From Mycobacterium sp. IDR2000157661 (GTDB lineage: Bacteria; Actinomycetota; Actinomycetes; Mycobacteriales; Mycobacteriaceae), in contig NZ_CP081006.1 of assembly GCF_022317005.1 (NCBI RefSeq), positions 4,092,001 through 4,156,000 on the forward strand: DNA of 64,000 nucleotides, given 5' to 3'. Below the pieces are notes generated by a model. That model made no database searches and was not told the origin of the DNA. It saw nothing but the letters and a program-made list of their open reading frames with translations. Each line of letters starts with the position of its first letter. Within the stretch, counting starts at the first letter, position 1. Shown here in pieces: positions 1 through 8,498 of this stretch. The position numbers were made by a program, and so were the translations under genes.

Positions 1-1395
1 TGCCACGATCGAATCCTCTTCGAGCACCGCCGGATAGGCGCCGAGCCGCATGGTGCCGCCGAGGTCGGCCTCGCCGGCGACGGCGTCGCGCTGGTCGGCC
101 ATCGTCGAGATCACCGGGTCGGGGGTCTGCGGGTCGAACTCCGCGGAGTTGGCCTCGGTGATGCCCACCGACCTGGCCGCCTCGATGACGATGCACTGCA
201 GCCCCAGGCACAGCCCGAGCACCGGCAGCCCCCGCTTGCGCGCGTACTGGATGGCCCCGATCTTGCCTTCGATGCCCCGGATGCCGAAGCCGCCGGGGAT
301 CAGCAGGCCGTGCACGTCGGACAACTCGGCGGCGGCGGCGGTGTCGGTTTCGCAGTCGTCGGAGGCGACCCAGCGCATCTCGACCTTGGCGCGGTGCTTG
401 AACCCGCCGGCGCGCAGCGCCTCAGCTACCGACAGGTAGGCGTCGGACAGGTCGATGTACTTGCCCACCAGCGCGATTCGAACCGTCTCGTGCGGTTCGT
501 GCACCCGCTGCAGCAGATCGTTCCACTGCGTCCAGTCGACGTCGCGGAACGGCAGGTTGAGCCGGCGCACCACGTAAGCGTCGAGTTCCTCACGGTGCAG
601 CACCCTGGGGATGTCGTAGATCGACGGCGCGTCCGGGGTGGAGATGACGCCGTCGACGTCGACGTCGCACATCAACGCGATCTTGTTCTTCAGCGGTTCG
701 GGAACGTCGCGGTCGCAGCGCAGGATCAACGCATCCGGTGTGATACCGATGCTGCGCAGCGCGGCCACCGAGTGCTGCGTCGGCTTGGTCTTCAGTTCGC
801 CCGAGGGCGCCATGTAGGGCACCAGCGAGCAGTGCAGGAAAAAGCAGTTCTCGCGGCCGACCTCGTGGCGCACCTGGCGCGCGGCTTCGAGGAACGGCAG
901 CGATTCGATGTCGCCGACCGTGCCGCCGATCTCGGTGATCACCACGTCGGGGCGGTGACCGTCGGCGTCGGGGGCCGCCATCGCCAGCACGCGGTTCTTG
1001 ATCTCGTCGGTGATGTGCGGGATGACCTGAACAGTGTCGCCGAGGTACTCGCCGCGGCGCTCCTTGGCGATCACAGACGAATACACCTGACCGGTCGTCA
1101 CATTCGCCGATCCGGACAGGTTGCGGTCGAGGAAGCGCTCGTAGTGGCCGACGTCCAGGTCGGTCTCGGCGCCATCCTCGGTGACGAACACCTCACCGTG
1201 CTGGAACGGGTTCATGGTGCCGGGGTCGACGTTGAGGTAGGGGTCCAGTTTCTGCATCGTCACCTGCAGGCCCCGCGCGGTCAGCAACTGTCCCAGGCTC
1301 GACGCGGTGAGCCCCTTGCCGAGTGAGGAGACCACGCCGCCCGTCACGAAGAGGTGCTTGGTGGCCGTTTGCGGGTGCTTGCGTAGCGGCTTCAT
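1..1395 (-). CDS. pyrG: CTP synthase (C-terminus cut by window edge)
   Basis: CTP synthase converts UTP to CTP using ATP and glutamine in the cytoplasm. The frame is open from ATG at 1395 to base 1, giving 465 codons. The family is about 580 residues, so roughly the last fifth is missing. The N-terminal synthetase domain opens with HPQTATKHLF and the P-loop GGVVSSLGKGL (about residues 19-29), followed by LDPYLNVDPGTM and ITEIGGTVGDIES. The class I amidotransferase domain shows the oxyanion motif IPGGFGIRG and the nucleophile Cys in GLCLGLQ (about residue 393). A GGAGG at 1414-1418 lies 6 nt before a TTG at 1407, so the true start may be this TTG, adding four residues. Identity is certain; the start is less so. 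Confidence 0.97.
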   Translation of the reverse strand, partial: MKPLRKHPQTATKHLFVTGGVVSSLGKGLTASSLGQLLTARGLQVTMQKLDPYLNVDPGTMNPFQHGEVFVTEDGAETDLDVGHYERFLDRNLSGSANVTTGQVYSSVIAKERRGEYLGDTVQVIPHITDEIKNRVLAMAAPDADGHRPDVVITEIGGTVGDIESLPFLEAARQVRHEVGRENCFFLHCSLVPYMAPSGELKTKPTQHSVAALRSIGITPDALILRCDRDVPEPLKNKIALMCDVDVDGVISTPDAPSIYDIPRVLHREELDAYVVRRLNLPFRDVDWTQWNDLLQRVHEPHETVRIALVGKYIDLSDAYLSVAEALRAGGFKHRAKVEMRWVASDDCETDTAAAAELSDVHGLLIPGGFGIRGIEGKIGAIQYARKRGLPVLGLCLGLQCIVIEAARSVGITEANSAEFDPQTPDPVISTMADQRDAVAGEADLGGTMRLGAYPAVLEEDSIVA

Positions 1396-1501
1396 GTGGC
1401 CGGGCAAGGGCAACCTCCGTGACGACGGGCAGGGCTTACTTTTCTAGGCCGGTTCCTAGCTTCGGGGCCTGCCGACCCACGGAACCCCACCCTAACACCG
1501 A

Positions 1502-1520
1502 CACCGACAAGGCGTCGGTG
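1502..1520 (-). terminator. Possible stem-loop downstream of mctB
   Basis: CACCGAC and GTCGGTG form a perfect 7-bp stem with a 5-nt loop, 43 nt beyond the mctB stop and before pyrG. No T-tract follows, so this is at most a weak or non-canonical terminator. The rest of the 167-bp gap shows no gene. Confidence 0.3.
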
Positions 1521-1562
1521 CCGCGCCGTGCGGCCCGCACGGGGCAGGTTCTCAGCGGAACC

Positions 1563-2504
1563 CTACTGGGGGACCGTCACCGACGTCGCACCCTGCCCGA
1601 TGCCGTACTTGCCGGGCTTGCCGCCGTTGATCAGGTCGCTCAACGCCAGTGCCGCGGTGATGCGGCCGGACTCGATGCCGACGTCGTCGACGGTGCTGAC
1701 CGCTGAGGACAGCGCGGCGTCCGATCGGGCCACCGCGACCGCCGCGGTGCCCGAGGCCGAGCCGTCACGGCCGGCCAGCACGGTGCCGGACCCGTGCGGC
1801 GCCATGCCCACGGCGAACCGCGCGACCGTGGACCCGCGATTGCCGGCATCGTCGCCGAGCGCCCCACCGGTCACGATCAACGCGGTGTTCGCCGCCCCCA
1901 CCCGCTGGTCGCCGTAGGCGATGAAGCCCGTATCTCGCAGGGTGGCCAGCACGGTTTCGCGCTGCACGTCGTCGACGCCCTGTGCCTTGGGATCCTTGTC
2001 GATCAGCAATGCGATGCCCAGCAGGTCGCCGGCCTGCGAGCCCTGATCCACCGATGTCGTGCTCAGCTGCTTGCCCGCGGGCACGATGGGCGAGTTCACC
2101 ACCGACAACAGCTTCTCGGCGGCATTGGCGTCGACGAACTGCTGGGTCAGCTCCACCGTTCCGGTCACCGTACCGCCGGCCTGCCCGACCAGCCGGGTCA
2201 TCGCCTCGACGTCATCGTCGGCGGCATCCGGAGTGCGGAACAACACCACCGATTTGTCCACCAGCGTCTCGCGCAGAATCCGGGGCGCCATCTGGGCATC
2301 GAATTCGTCTGCTGCGGTCAACTTCTCGTTGAGCGCGTTCTTGTCTTCGGTCAGGGTGTTGATCTGATCCTGCAGTTGGTGCTTGTCGTCGCGTAGCCCG
2401 GACAGCACGGTGTTGGACAACATGCCCGACCCCAATGCGACGCCGATGGCCAGGGCAAGAAAGACCGCAGCCAGCGAGATCGCATGTGTGCGTAACGAAA
2501 TCAT
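1563..2504 (-). CDS. mctB: Copper transporter / outer-membrane channel protein MctB
   Basis: This 313-residue protein matches the mycobacterial MctB family (Rv1698 type), which is reported to act in copper efflux across the outer membrane. It starts MISLRTHAISLAAVFLALAI. One hydrophobic segment (about residues 8-28) serves as signal or anchor. A coiled-coil-like stretch follows (LRDDKHQLQDQINTLTEDKN, about 36-55), then a soluble alpha/beta domain. It sits 18 bp downstream of steA on the same strand, the conserved Rv1697-Rv1698 arrangement, so the two are probably co-transcribed. Family and position agree; the biochemical role rests on work in related species. Confidence 0.9.
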   Translation of the reverse strand: MISLRTHAISLAAVFLALAIGVALGSGMLSNTVLSGLRDDKHQLQDQINTLTEDKNALNEKLTAADEFDAQMAPRILRETLVDKSVVLFRTPDAADDDVEAMTRLVGQAGGTVTGTVELTQQFVDANAAEKLLSVVNSPIVPAGKQLSTTSVDQGSQAGDLLGIALLIDKDPKAQGVDDVQRETVLATLRDTGFIAYGDQRVGAANTALIVTGGALGDDAGNRGSTVARFAVGMAPHGSGTVLAGRDGSASGTAAVAVARSDAALSSAVSTVDDVGIESGRITAALALSDLINGGKPGKYGIGQGATSVTVPQ

Positions 2505-2522
2505 GTGCTCAGCCCCTACGGC

Positions 2523-3707
2523 CTAGGTGACCCAGCCCTGGACCCACAGCGAGAAGCGGTTCCAGTAGTCGACGACCCAGTCGAGCAACGTCGCATCCAC
2601 GCGTGCCACCCACAGCGCGACGATCACCGCCACAAGCATCGCGAGCACCAACAGTGCGATCGCTCCTCCGGAGACCCGGCTGCGGTACAGCGTCGCAACG
2701 GCTTTCGCATCGACGAGTTTCTCGCCGACCTTCAGCCGGGTAAGGAATGTCGACGGGTTGCTCTGCTGGCGGGATCGGTCGAAGAACTCCTCGATGCTGG
2801 CGGTGTGGCCGGCGGTTACGATCAGCGACGCGCCGTGGTGGTCGCACAGCAGCAGGGCAAGATCGGCAGCCGAACCGGCGGCGGGGAACGTCATCGCGCC
2901 GACACCCAGGTCCTGGATTCGTTCCAGTCCGGCCGCATGCCCGTCGGCGTCGGCGGGCAGCACCACCTGCGCACCGCAGCGCAGCACCTCCGCGCTGATC
3001 TTGTCCGGGTCACCGACGATGAGCTGCGGGCGGTAGCCGGCCTTGCGCAGCACGTCGGCACCGGTGCCCACGCCCACCAGCACCGGCTGATACTCCTTGA
3101 TGAACGGCTTGAGCGCTTTGAGGTCGACGGCGGCGTTGGCGTCCTCGGCGACGATGACGACGTGACGGCGGTTGAGGTCGATCTCGATGTCGGGGATCCC
3201 GATGCCGTCGATGAGCAGCGGGCTCTCGCTGCGGATGAACTCGATGGTGTTGCCTGCGAACGCCTCGAGATGCGCGACCAGGCCGCTCTTGGCCTCGTGC
3301 ATCAGCTCGTGGATCTCGTGGTCGGTGCGTTCGACGCCGGAGATCAGGCGTCGGTCCCCGGAGTAGACGCCGCCTTCGTGCAGGCGCACCCGCGCGCCGT
3401 CCTTGACCTTCTTGAACAACTCCGGACCGGTGTCGTCGATCAGCGTGATGCCGTTGGCGACGAGCACCTCGGGGCCCAGGTTCGGGTAGCGCCCCGAGAT
3501 CGACGGGGAGGCGTTGACGACAGCCGTGACCCCGGCTTCGACGAGCGCATCGGCGGTGATCCGGTCGAGGTCCAGCGCGTCGATCACGACGATGTCCCCT
3601 GGGCTGATGCGTCGCAGCAGCCGATCGATGTCGCGATCCACACGGGCGGTGCCGGTGATGCCCGGCCGTGAATTGGCATTGCGGGAGAGCAGTGCTGACA
3701 TCTTCAT
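2523..3707 (-). CDS. steA: SteA-like cytokinetic ring / septum protein
   Basis: A 394-residue membrane protein of the actinobacterial SteA family (Rv1697 type). In corynebacteria SteA works with SteB at the division site; the partner-encoding mctB/steB-type gene follows directly here. The cytoplasmic part carries a thiamin-pyrophosphokinase-like fold, including PVLVGVGTGADVLRKAGY and LIVGDPDKIS. A single transmembrane helix near the C-terminus (AIALLVLAMLVAVIVALWV) is followed by a short Trp-rich tail. The start chosen is the ATG opening MKMSALLSRNANSRPG, which matches the family. An upstream in-frame start would add ten unlikely residues. Confidence 0.85.
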   Translation of the reverse strand: MKMSALLSRNANSRPGITGTARVDRDIDRLLRRISPGDIVVIDALDLDRITADALVEAGVTAVVNASPSISGRYPNLGPEVLVANGITLIDDTGPELFKKVKDGARVRLHEGGVYSGDRRLISGVERTDHEIHELMHEAKSGLVAHLEAFAGNTIEFIRSESPLLIDGIGIPDIEIDLNRRHVVIVAEDANAAVDLKALKPFIKEYQPVLVGVGTGADVLRKAGYRPQLIVGDPDKISAEVLRCGAQVVLPADADGHAAGLERIQDLGVGAMTFPAAGSAADLALLLCDHHGASLIVTAGHTASIEEFFDRSRQQSNPSTFLTRLKVGEKLVDAKAVATLYRSRVSGGAIALLVLAMLVAVIVALWVARVDATLLDWVVDYWNRFSLWVQGWVT

Positions 3708-3820
3708 GCCGCGATTTTGTCGAGATGAGGCCGTCAACCGGTGGAGGCGCGCCGTAACAGGAGCCTCAGAAGTATCAGCTGTAACATCTGCACCAGGTAC
3801 TGGGGACCTCTGATCTGGGC

Positions 3821-4210
3821 TCAGGCGCGATCGGTGTGTGCCTCGAACAACTCGACGAGGTTGCCGGACGGGTCGAGCGCCAGTGCCTGTCGGCCGCCGC
3901 GCCCGGTGATGACTTCGCCGCGAAATGGCACACCCGCCTCGGACAGCGCTGCGACCGAATCGTCAAGGTTGTCGACCTGCAACTGGATTCGATTCCAGCC
4001 GCCCGGGATCGGCTGACTGCCGTCGCTGACGGTCTGCCCTGCGCCCCCGCCACCGCCGGGCGAGTTGACCAGCAGGCGCAAGGGTCCTCGGCGCAGCATG
4101 GCAAATCCCGGCCCGGGTCTCATGGCCACTTCGAAGTCGAGCAGTGAGGTGTAGAAGTCGACCGCAGCGTCGACGTCGTCGACGATGTAGCGGACGCTGA
4201 AGCGGGACAT
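3821..4210 (-). CDS. VOC-superfamily (glyoxalase/bleomycin-resistance fold) protein
   Basis: A 129-residue single-domain protein with paired beta-alpha-beta-beta-beta units. Visible features are VRYIVDDVDAAVDFYTSLL at the N-terminus and QVDNLDDSVAAL ... LALDPSGNLVELFE at the C-terminus, where the final Glu is the usual metal ligand position. A glycine run (SPGGGGGAG) sits mid-protein. The substrate cannot be deduced: family members range from lyases and dioxygenases to drug-binding proteins. A strong AGGAGG (4218-4223) precedes the ATG. It is divergent from a TetR gene 31 bp away, so that regulator probably controls it. Confidence 0.8.
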   Translation of the reverse strand: MSRFSVRYIVDDVDAAVDFYTSLLDFEVAMRPGPGFAMLRRGPLRLLVNSPGGGGGAGQTVSDGSQPIPGGWNRIQLQVDNLDDSVAALSEAGVPFRGEVITGRGGRQALALDPSGNLVELFEAHTDRA

Positions 4211-4229
4211 AAGCGCACCTCCTGCGAGT

Positions 4230-4241
4230 TATGATACATCT
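4230..4241 (+). promoter_or_regulatory. Predicted leaderless promoter of the TetR gene
   Basis: TATGAT (4230-4235) fits the mycobacterial -10 consensus TANNNT. With the usual spacing, transcription would begin at 4242, the G of the GTG start. The same 31-bp interval holds the ribosome-binding site of the divergent VOC gene, so a repressor here would affect both directions. Confidence 0.5.
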
Positions 4242-4817
4242 GTGTCCCAGACTTGTCAGCGCGATCCGCGCGCCGAACACTCACGACGGGCCATCTGCCG
4301 TGCGGCCCTCGACGAGTTCGCCGAGGTCGCCTACACGGGCTTTCGCATGGAGGCGGTCGCCGCGCGCGCCGGTGTCGGACGCAGCACGCTGTACCGGCAC
4401 TGGCCGGACAAGGTGGCGTTGGTCGCCGATGCACTCGAGACGTTGAACGTCCAACCGGATCCCGGTCGTGCCGTGACCACGGCGACTGCCCGTCAGCAGG
4501 TCGAGGTGCTGCTGCGCCACCTCGCTGGGGCACTGACCGATTCCCCTGTCGGACGGTGTATTCCAGCGTTGATCCACGCAGCCGAAGCCGAACCGGCCGT
4601 CCGGGATTTCCTTCGCGCCTACTCGGCACAGCGGCGTCAGCGATTGACCGACACGATCGCCACCGGTGTCGCCTGCGGCGAGTTTCCGCAGGATGTCGAC
4701 CCCGATGCGGCGGCTACCGCGCTGTCTGGCGCTCTGTTCTACCGGCGAGTCGTCACGGCGCACGCTGTGGACGCGGAGTTCCTGCGCCAGCTGATGGACA
4801 CCGTGCTGGGACGTTAG
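4242..4817 (+). CDS. TetR/AcrR-family transcriptional regulator
   Basis: A 191-residue repressor-type regulator. The N-terminal helix-turn-helix reads AALDEFAEVAYTGFRMEAVAARAGVG followed by the recognition helix RSTLYRHWPDKVALV (about residues 20-62). The variable C-terminal ligand and dimer domain (HLAGALTDSPVGRCIP...) matches the TetR_C type common in Actinobacteria. The start is GTG at 4242, with no ribosome-binding site but a -10 hexamer at exactly leaderless spacing. The likely target is its own promoter and the divergent VOC gene. Its stop overlaps the recN stop by 4 nt in convergent orientation. Confidence 0.85.
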   Translation: MSQTCQRDPRAEHSRRAICRAALDEFAEVAYTGFRMEAVAARAGVGRSTLYRHWPDKVALVADALETLNVQPDPGRAVTTATARQQVEVLLRHLAGALTDSPVGRCIPALIHAAEAEPAVRDFLRAYSAQRRQRLTDTIATGVACGEFPQDVDPDAAATALSGALFYRRVVTAHAVDAEFLRQLMDTVLGR

Positions 4818-6568
4818 CGGCCTTCGGTGCGGTCCGCCCGGGCCGCGTCGAGGAGTTCGCGCGCGTGGGCCCGGCCGCTGTCGGACTCCCCCAGGCCGGC
4901 CAGCATCCGCGCGAGTTCGGCGACGCGTTCGTCGTCATCGAGGCGACGCACGCCGCTGGCCTTGCTCTTGCCGCCGCTCGTGACCGCCAGATGGACATCG
5001 GCGTAGGCGGCCACCTGCGGGAGATGAGTGACCACGATGACCTGATGCGTTCGGGCCAGTCGAGCCAGGCGGCGCCCGATCTGCACCGCCGCCCGCCCGC
5101 CCACTCCGGCGTCGACCTCGTCGAAGACCATGGTCGTACCTTCGGCCGACGCGGCGAGGACGACCTCGAGGGCAAGCATGACGCGCGAAAGCTCACCACC
5201 GGATGCGCTCTTGTTCAGCGGCAGCACATCGGTGCCGTGGTGTGCGGCGAAGCCGAACTCGACGCTGTCGACGCCGTCATGGCCGGCGTGCACGGCTTCG
5301 CCGGAGGCGATCTTGACCGGTGCGGAATCGTCGGCCCTCGCATATAGCGGGCCGACCGACACGGTGAACTGGGCGTCGGCCATGGCCAGGCCAGCCAGTT
5401 CGGCGGTGACGGCTTTGGACAGCCCCTTCGCTGCTTTGGTCCTGGCCTTGGTCAGATCGGCGGCGGCGGCGACGACCTTGCTTTCCAATTCGTCGACGCG
5501 GCGGCCCAGTTCGGCGAGGGTCTCCTCGGACACGTCGAGCTGAGCCAGACGATCCCGCGACTGACCAGCCCACGCGAGGACGCCGTCGATGTCTGGCGCG
5601 TACTTGCGGGTGAGTGTGCGCAGCTCGGCCTGTCGGGCCAGCTTTGTCTCCAGCGCGCTCGCGTCGCTGGGCAATCCGGACAGGAACGCCCCGAGGTCGC
5701 CGCTCACGTTGCCGATCACGGCGAGCGCCTCGGTGAGTTGTTCGGCCATCGCCGTGAGTGCGGTGTCCCTTGCCGATTCCAGCGCGGACTTCGCTTGGGC
5801 CACAGCGTGAGCCGCCGAGGCCGACTCGGGTGACGGGTCGTCCGGGCCCGCCAGCGCCGTCCGGGCGACATGCGCCGCTTCACGCAACGCGTCGAGCTCG
5901 GACAGCCGCCGGATCTCGGCGACGAGCGCGTCGTCCTCGCCGGGTTGCGGCGCCACGGCGTCGATCTCGTTGAGTCCGAACTTGAGCAGATCAGCTTCCT
6001 GGGTCAGCTCCCTGGCCCGCTGTCTGCGGTCGAGCAGGTCGCGACGCGCCGCGAACCAGTGCTCACGTGCGGCCCGGTACCTCGTGAGCTGTGTCTCCAC
6101 GTCGGCGAATCGGTCCAGCGCTCCGCGTTGTTCGTCGGGGCGCATCAACCTCAGCTGGTCGTTCTGGCCGTGCACCGCCAGCAGTTCGGCGGTGAATGTG
6201 CTCAACGACTTCGCGGGTACGCTACGCCCGCCGAGGTAGGCGCGCGAGGGGCCGTCGCGGCTGACGGAGCGGGCGGCGATCACGCTGCCGTCGTCGTCGC
6301 GGTCGGCACCCGATGAGTCGAGGATCTCGTCGATGACCGATCCGCCGTCGAGTTCGGTTGTGGTGAAACGACCTTCGACGACCGCGCGGTCGGCGCCCGA
6401 GCGTACCCGGCTTGCGTCGGCACGCGCTCCGCCGAGCAGATGCAGGCCGGTGACGACCATGGTCTTGCCCGTGCCGGTCTCACCGGTCAGCACCGTGAAA
6501 CCGCGGTCGAACTCGGCCGTCGCGGTGCTGATCGCGCCCAGGGACTCGATGCGGATCTCGGATAGCAC
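4814..6568 (-). CDS. recN: DNA repair protein RecN
   Basis: RecN is an SMC-like ATPase that acts on double-strand breaks during recombinational repair. The 584-residue protein has Walker A GETGTGKT (about 29-36) near the N-terminus, long heptad-rich arms in the middle, and the SMC-type C-terminal signature SGGELSRVMLALEVVLA followed by Walker B TTMVFDEVDAGVGG. The start is GTG at 6568 (LSEIRIESLG...), touching the nadK stop by one base (TAGTG). A longer in-frame extension inside nadK is rejected because conserved RecN sequence begins at LSEI. It ends the tlyA-nadK-recN run. I see no clear LexA box in front of it; it probably depends on upstream promoters. Confidence 0.96.
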   Translation of the reverse strand: MLSEIRIESLGAISTATAEFDRGFTVLTGETGTGKTMVVTGLHLLGGARADASRVRSGADRAVVEGRFTTTELDGGSVIDEILDSSGADRDDDGSVIAARSVSRDGPSRAYLGGRSVPAKSLSTFTAELLAVHGQNDQLRLMRPDEQRGALDRFADVETQLTRYRAAREHWFAARRDLLDRRQRARELTQEADLLKFGLNEIDAVAPQPGEDDALVAEIRRLSELDALREAAHVARTALAGPDDPSPESASAAHAVAQAKSALESARDTALTAMAEQLTEALAVIGNVSGDLGAFLSGLPSDASALETKLARQAELRTLTRKYAPDIDGVLAWAGQSRDRLAQLDVSEETLAELGRRVDELESKVVAAAADLTKARTKAAKGLSKAVTAELAGLAMADAQFTVSVGPLYARADDSAPVKIASGEAVHAGHDGVDSVEFGFAAHHGTDVLPLNKSASGGELSRVMLALEVVLAASAEGTTMVFDEVDAGVGGRAAVQIGRRLARLARTHQVIVVTHLPQVAAYADVHLAVTSGGKSKASGVRRLDDDERVAELARMLAGLGESDSGRAHARELLDAARADRTEGR

Positions 6569-7491
6569 TACTGTCCGCGCCACCCCGTGACCGGCAACCG
6601 GAACTTGCGCACGAGGCGGTCGGTGAACGGCGCGCTGTCGAGCCGGATCCACTTCACCGGGGTGCCGCAGCGCGTCACCTCGAGCCGGCCGCCCGCGGGC
6701 ACGGTCATCTCCCGTCGGCCGTCACAGAACACCAGCGCATCATGACCGTCGGCTTCCACCTCGATCGCGATTGCGGCGTCGGGACTGGTGACCATCGGCC
6801 GGGCGAACAGGGCGTGCGCATTGTTGGGCACCACCAGGATCGCCTCCAGGTCAGGCCACACGATCGGTCCGCCCGCGGAGAACGCCCAAGCGGTAGATCC
6901 GGTAGGCGTCGCGACCAGCACGCCGTCACATCCGAATGACGACACCGGCCTGCCGTCGACCTCGAGCACGGCGCCAAGCACGCCCAGCCGCGGGCCCTTC
7001 TCCAGGCTGGCCTCGTTCAACGCCCAGCCACGGTCGACGATAGAACCCTTCACGCGCACGACCACGTCGAGCGTCATGCGTTCCTCGACGCGGTAGTCCC
7101 GGTTGACGACGTGGTCGAGCACGGTGTCGATCGAATCGGCCTCGGCCTCGGCGAGAAACCCGATCCGTCCGAGATTGACGCCCAGCACCGGGATTTCGAC
7201 ATTGCGCGCCAGTTCGGCCGCCCTCAAGAAGGTGCCGTCGCCACCGAGCACGAGAACCAGCTCGCAACCCTCGGCGGCCTGCTCGTCGGCGTCGACCACC
7301 TCGGTTTCGACTCCCAGCGCCCGCACATCGTCGGGTGAGAGGCGCACCGGACCGCGGTCGACCGCTTCGGCCGACAGAACTCTCAGCCGAATACCGTTGT
7401 CCTCGAGTACCTTCTGCACTCGTCGAGCCACCTCGGTGGCTTCCTCGCGGCCGGTGTGCACCACGAGCAGGATGGTGCGATCGGCGGTCAT
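6568..7491 (-). CDS. nadK: NAD kinase (polyphosphate/ATP-type)
   Basis: NAD kinase phosphorylates NAD to NADP; mycobacterial forms can also use inorganic polyphosphate. The 307-residue protein has the family motif LVLGGDGTFLRAA (GGDG at about 83-86), then NLGRIGFLAE, NEASLEKG and the beta-sandwich motif DGVLVATPTGSTAWAFSAGG. The ATG at 7491 overlaps the tlyA stop by 4 nt, and the stop touches the recN start, so the three genes are translationally coupled. Confidence 0.97.
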   Translation of the reverse strand: MTADRTILLVVHTGREEATEVARRVQKVLEDNGIRLRVLSAEAVDRGPVRLSPDDVRALGVETEVVDADEQAAEGCELVLVLGGDGTFLRAAELARNVEIPVLGVNLGRIGFLAEAEADSIDTVLDHVVNRDYRVEERMTLDVVVRVKGSIVDRGWALNEASLEKGPRLGVLGAVLEVDGRPVSSFGCDGVLVATPTGSTAWAFSAGGPIVWPDLEAILVVPNNAHALFARPMVTSPDAAIAIEVEADGHDALVFCDGRREMTVPAGGRLEVTRCGTPVKWIRLDSAPFTDRLVRKFRLPVTGWRGQ

Positions 7492-8297
7492 TGCGGTCCC
7501 TCCGCGACCGCGCGGCGCACCGCCTGCTCGAGCGCCTCGCCCTGCGCAGGCGTCTGGGTGCGCGCACGCAGTCGCAGGAAGTATTCGACGTTGCCGGACG
7601 GTCCGGGCAGCGGACTCGCGGTGACGCCGACGGTATGCCAGCCCAGTGCTGACGCCCGCTCCGCCACCGTGTGCACGGCCTCCGCGCGCAGGTCCGGAGC
7701 GGAGACGACGCCACCGGCGCCGACGCGGTCCTTGCCGACCTCGAACTGCGGCTTCACCATCGGAACGATATCGGCGTCCGGTGATGCGCATGCGATCAGC
7801 GCAGGCAGCACCGTGGACAGCGAGATGAACGACAGGTCGGCGACCACGAGATCCACCGGCCCGCCGACGGCTTCGGCGGTCAGATCGCGCACATTGGTGC
7901 GCTCCAACACCGTCACCCGCGGGTCGGTGCGCAGCGCCCAGGCGAGTTGGCCGTACCCGACATCGACGGCTACCACCTCACGCGCGTCCCGGTCGAGCAG
8001 GACTTCGGTGAACCCGCCGGTCGAGGCCCCGGCATCGAGACAGCGCCGCCCGTGCACCGTCAACGCGAAGGCGTCCAGCGCACCTATCAACTTGTGTGCG
8101 CCCCGAGACACCCAGGAGCGTTCGTCGGCGCCCTCGACGGTCAGCGCCGCCGTGACCGCGACCGCGGTGGCGGGCTTGGCCGCAGGCATCCCGTCGATGT
8201 TCACCCGGCCGGCGCCGATCAACTCGGCGGCCTGCTGACGGGAGCGGGCCAGACCGCGCCGCACCAGTTCGGCGTCCACTCTCGCGCGCCGCGCCAC
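7488..8297 (-). CDS. tlyA: 16S/23S rRNA 2'-O-methyltransferase TlyA
   Basis: TlyA methylates 16S C1409 and 23S C1920 (E. coli numbering). Loss of it gives capreomycin and viomycin resistance in mycobacteria. The 269-residue protein has an S4-like RNA-binding domain (ARRARVDAELVRRGLARSRQ, about 1-60), then an FtsJ/RrmJ-type methyltransferase domain with the SAM loop CLDAGASTGGFTEVLL and the catalytic region DLVVADLSFISL. It overlaps nadK by 4 nt, and the preceding small gene ends 3 nt upstream. The length matches the family, and the gene shows no disruption. Confidence 0.96.
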   Translation of the reverse strand: MARRARVDAELVRRGLARSRQQAAELIGAGRVNIDGMPAAKPATAVAVTAALTVEGADERSWVSRGAHKLIGALDAFALTVHGRRCLDAGASTGGFTEVLLDRDAREVVAVDVGYGQLAWALRTDPRVTVLERTNVRDLTAEAVGGPVDLVVADLSFISLSTVLPALIACASPDADIVPMVKPQFEVGKDRVGAGGVVSAPDLRAEAVHTVAERASALGWHTVGVTASPLPGPSGNVEYFLRLRARTQTPAQGEALEQAVRRAVAEGPQ

Positions 8298-8300
8298 GAA

Positions 8301-8498
8301 TCAACCCTTCTCGACCGACTCGAGTGCCTGCACCAGCACGTCGTGGGCTTCCTCCAGTCGCGCCGCGATGATCTCGATCTCGGCGTCGGCCAGGTCTTCG
8401 AACCCTGAGCCTTCCTGCGCGGGGTCGGGCAGATCAGCCAACAACTCCGCGATGCGTGCGCGAATCTGTTCGGGGTCGGTAGTCATATCGGTGTTCAC
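8301..8498 (-). CDS. Small conserved acidic protein (Rv1693 type)
   Basis: A 65-residue acidic protein, MNTDMTTDPEQIRARIAE..., mostly helical (ADAEIEIIAARLEEAHDVLVQ). It has no transmembrane segment and no known domain that I can name. The same position in M. tuberculosis carries a small hypothetical gene. The GTG at 8498 overlaps the HAD gene stop by 4 nt (GTGA), supporting translation; an internal ATG at 8486 is the alternative start. Function unknown. Confidence 0.75.
   Translation of the reverse strand: MNTDMTTDPEQIRARIAELLADLPDPAQEGSGFEDLADAEIEIIAARLEEAHDVLVQALESVEKG

Noticed and set aside
3738..3820. Additional small gene between steA and the VOC gene
   Set aside because: Only 113 bp, no start with ribosome-binding site and no protein-like frame; probably the steA promoter region.
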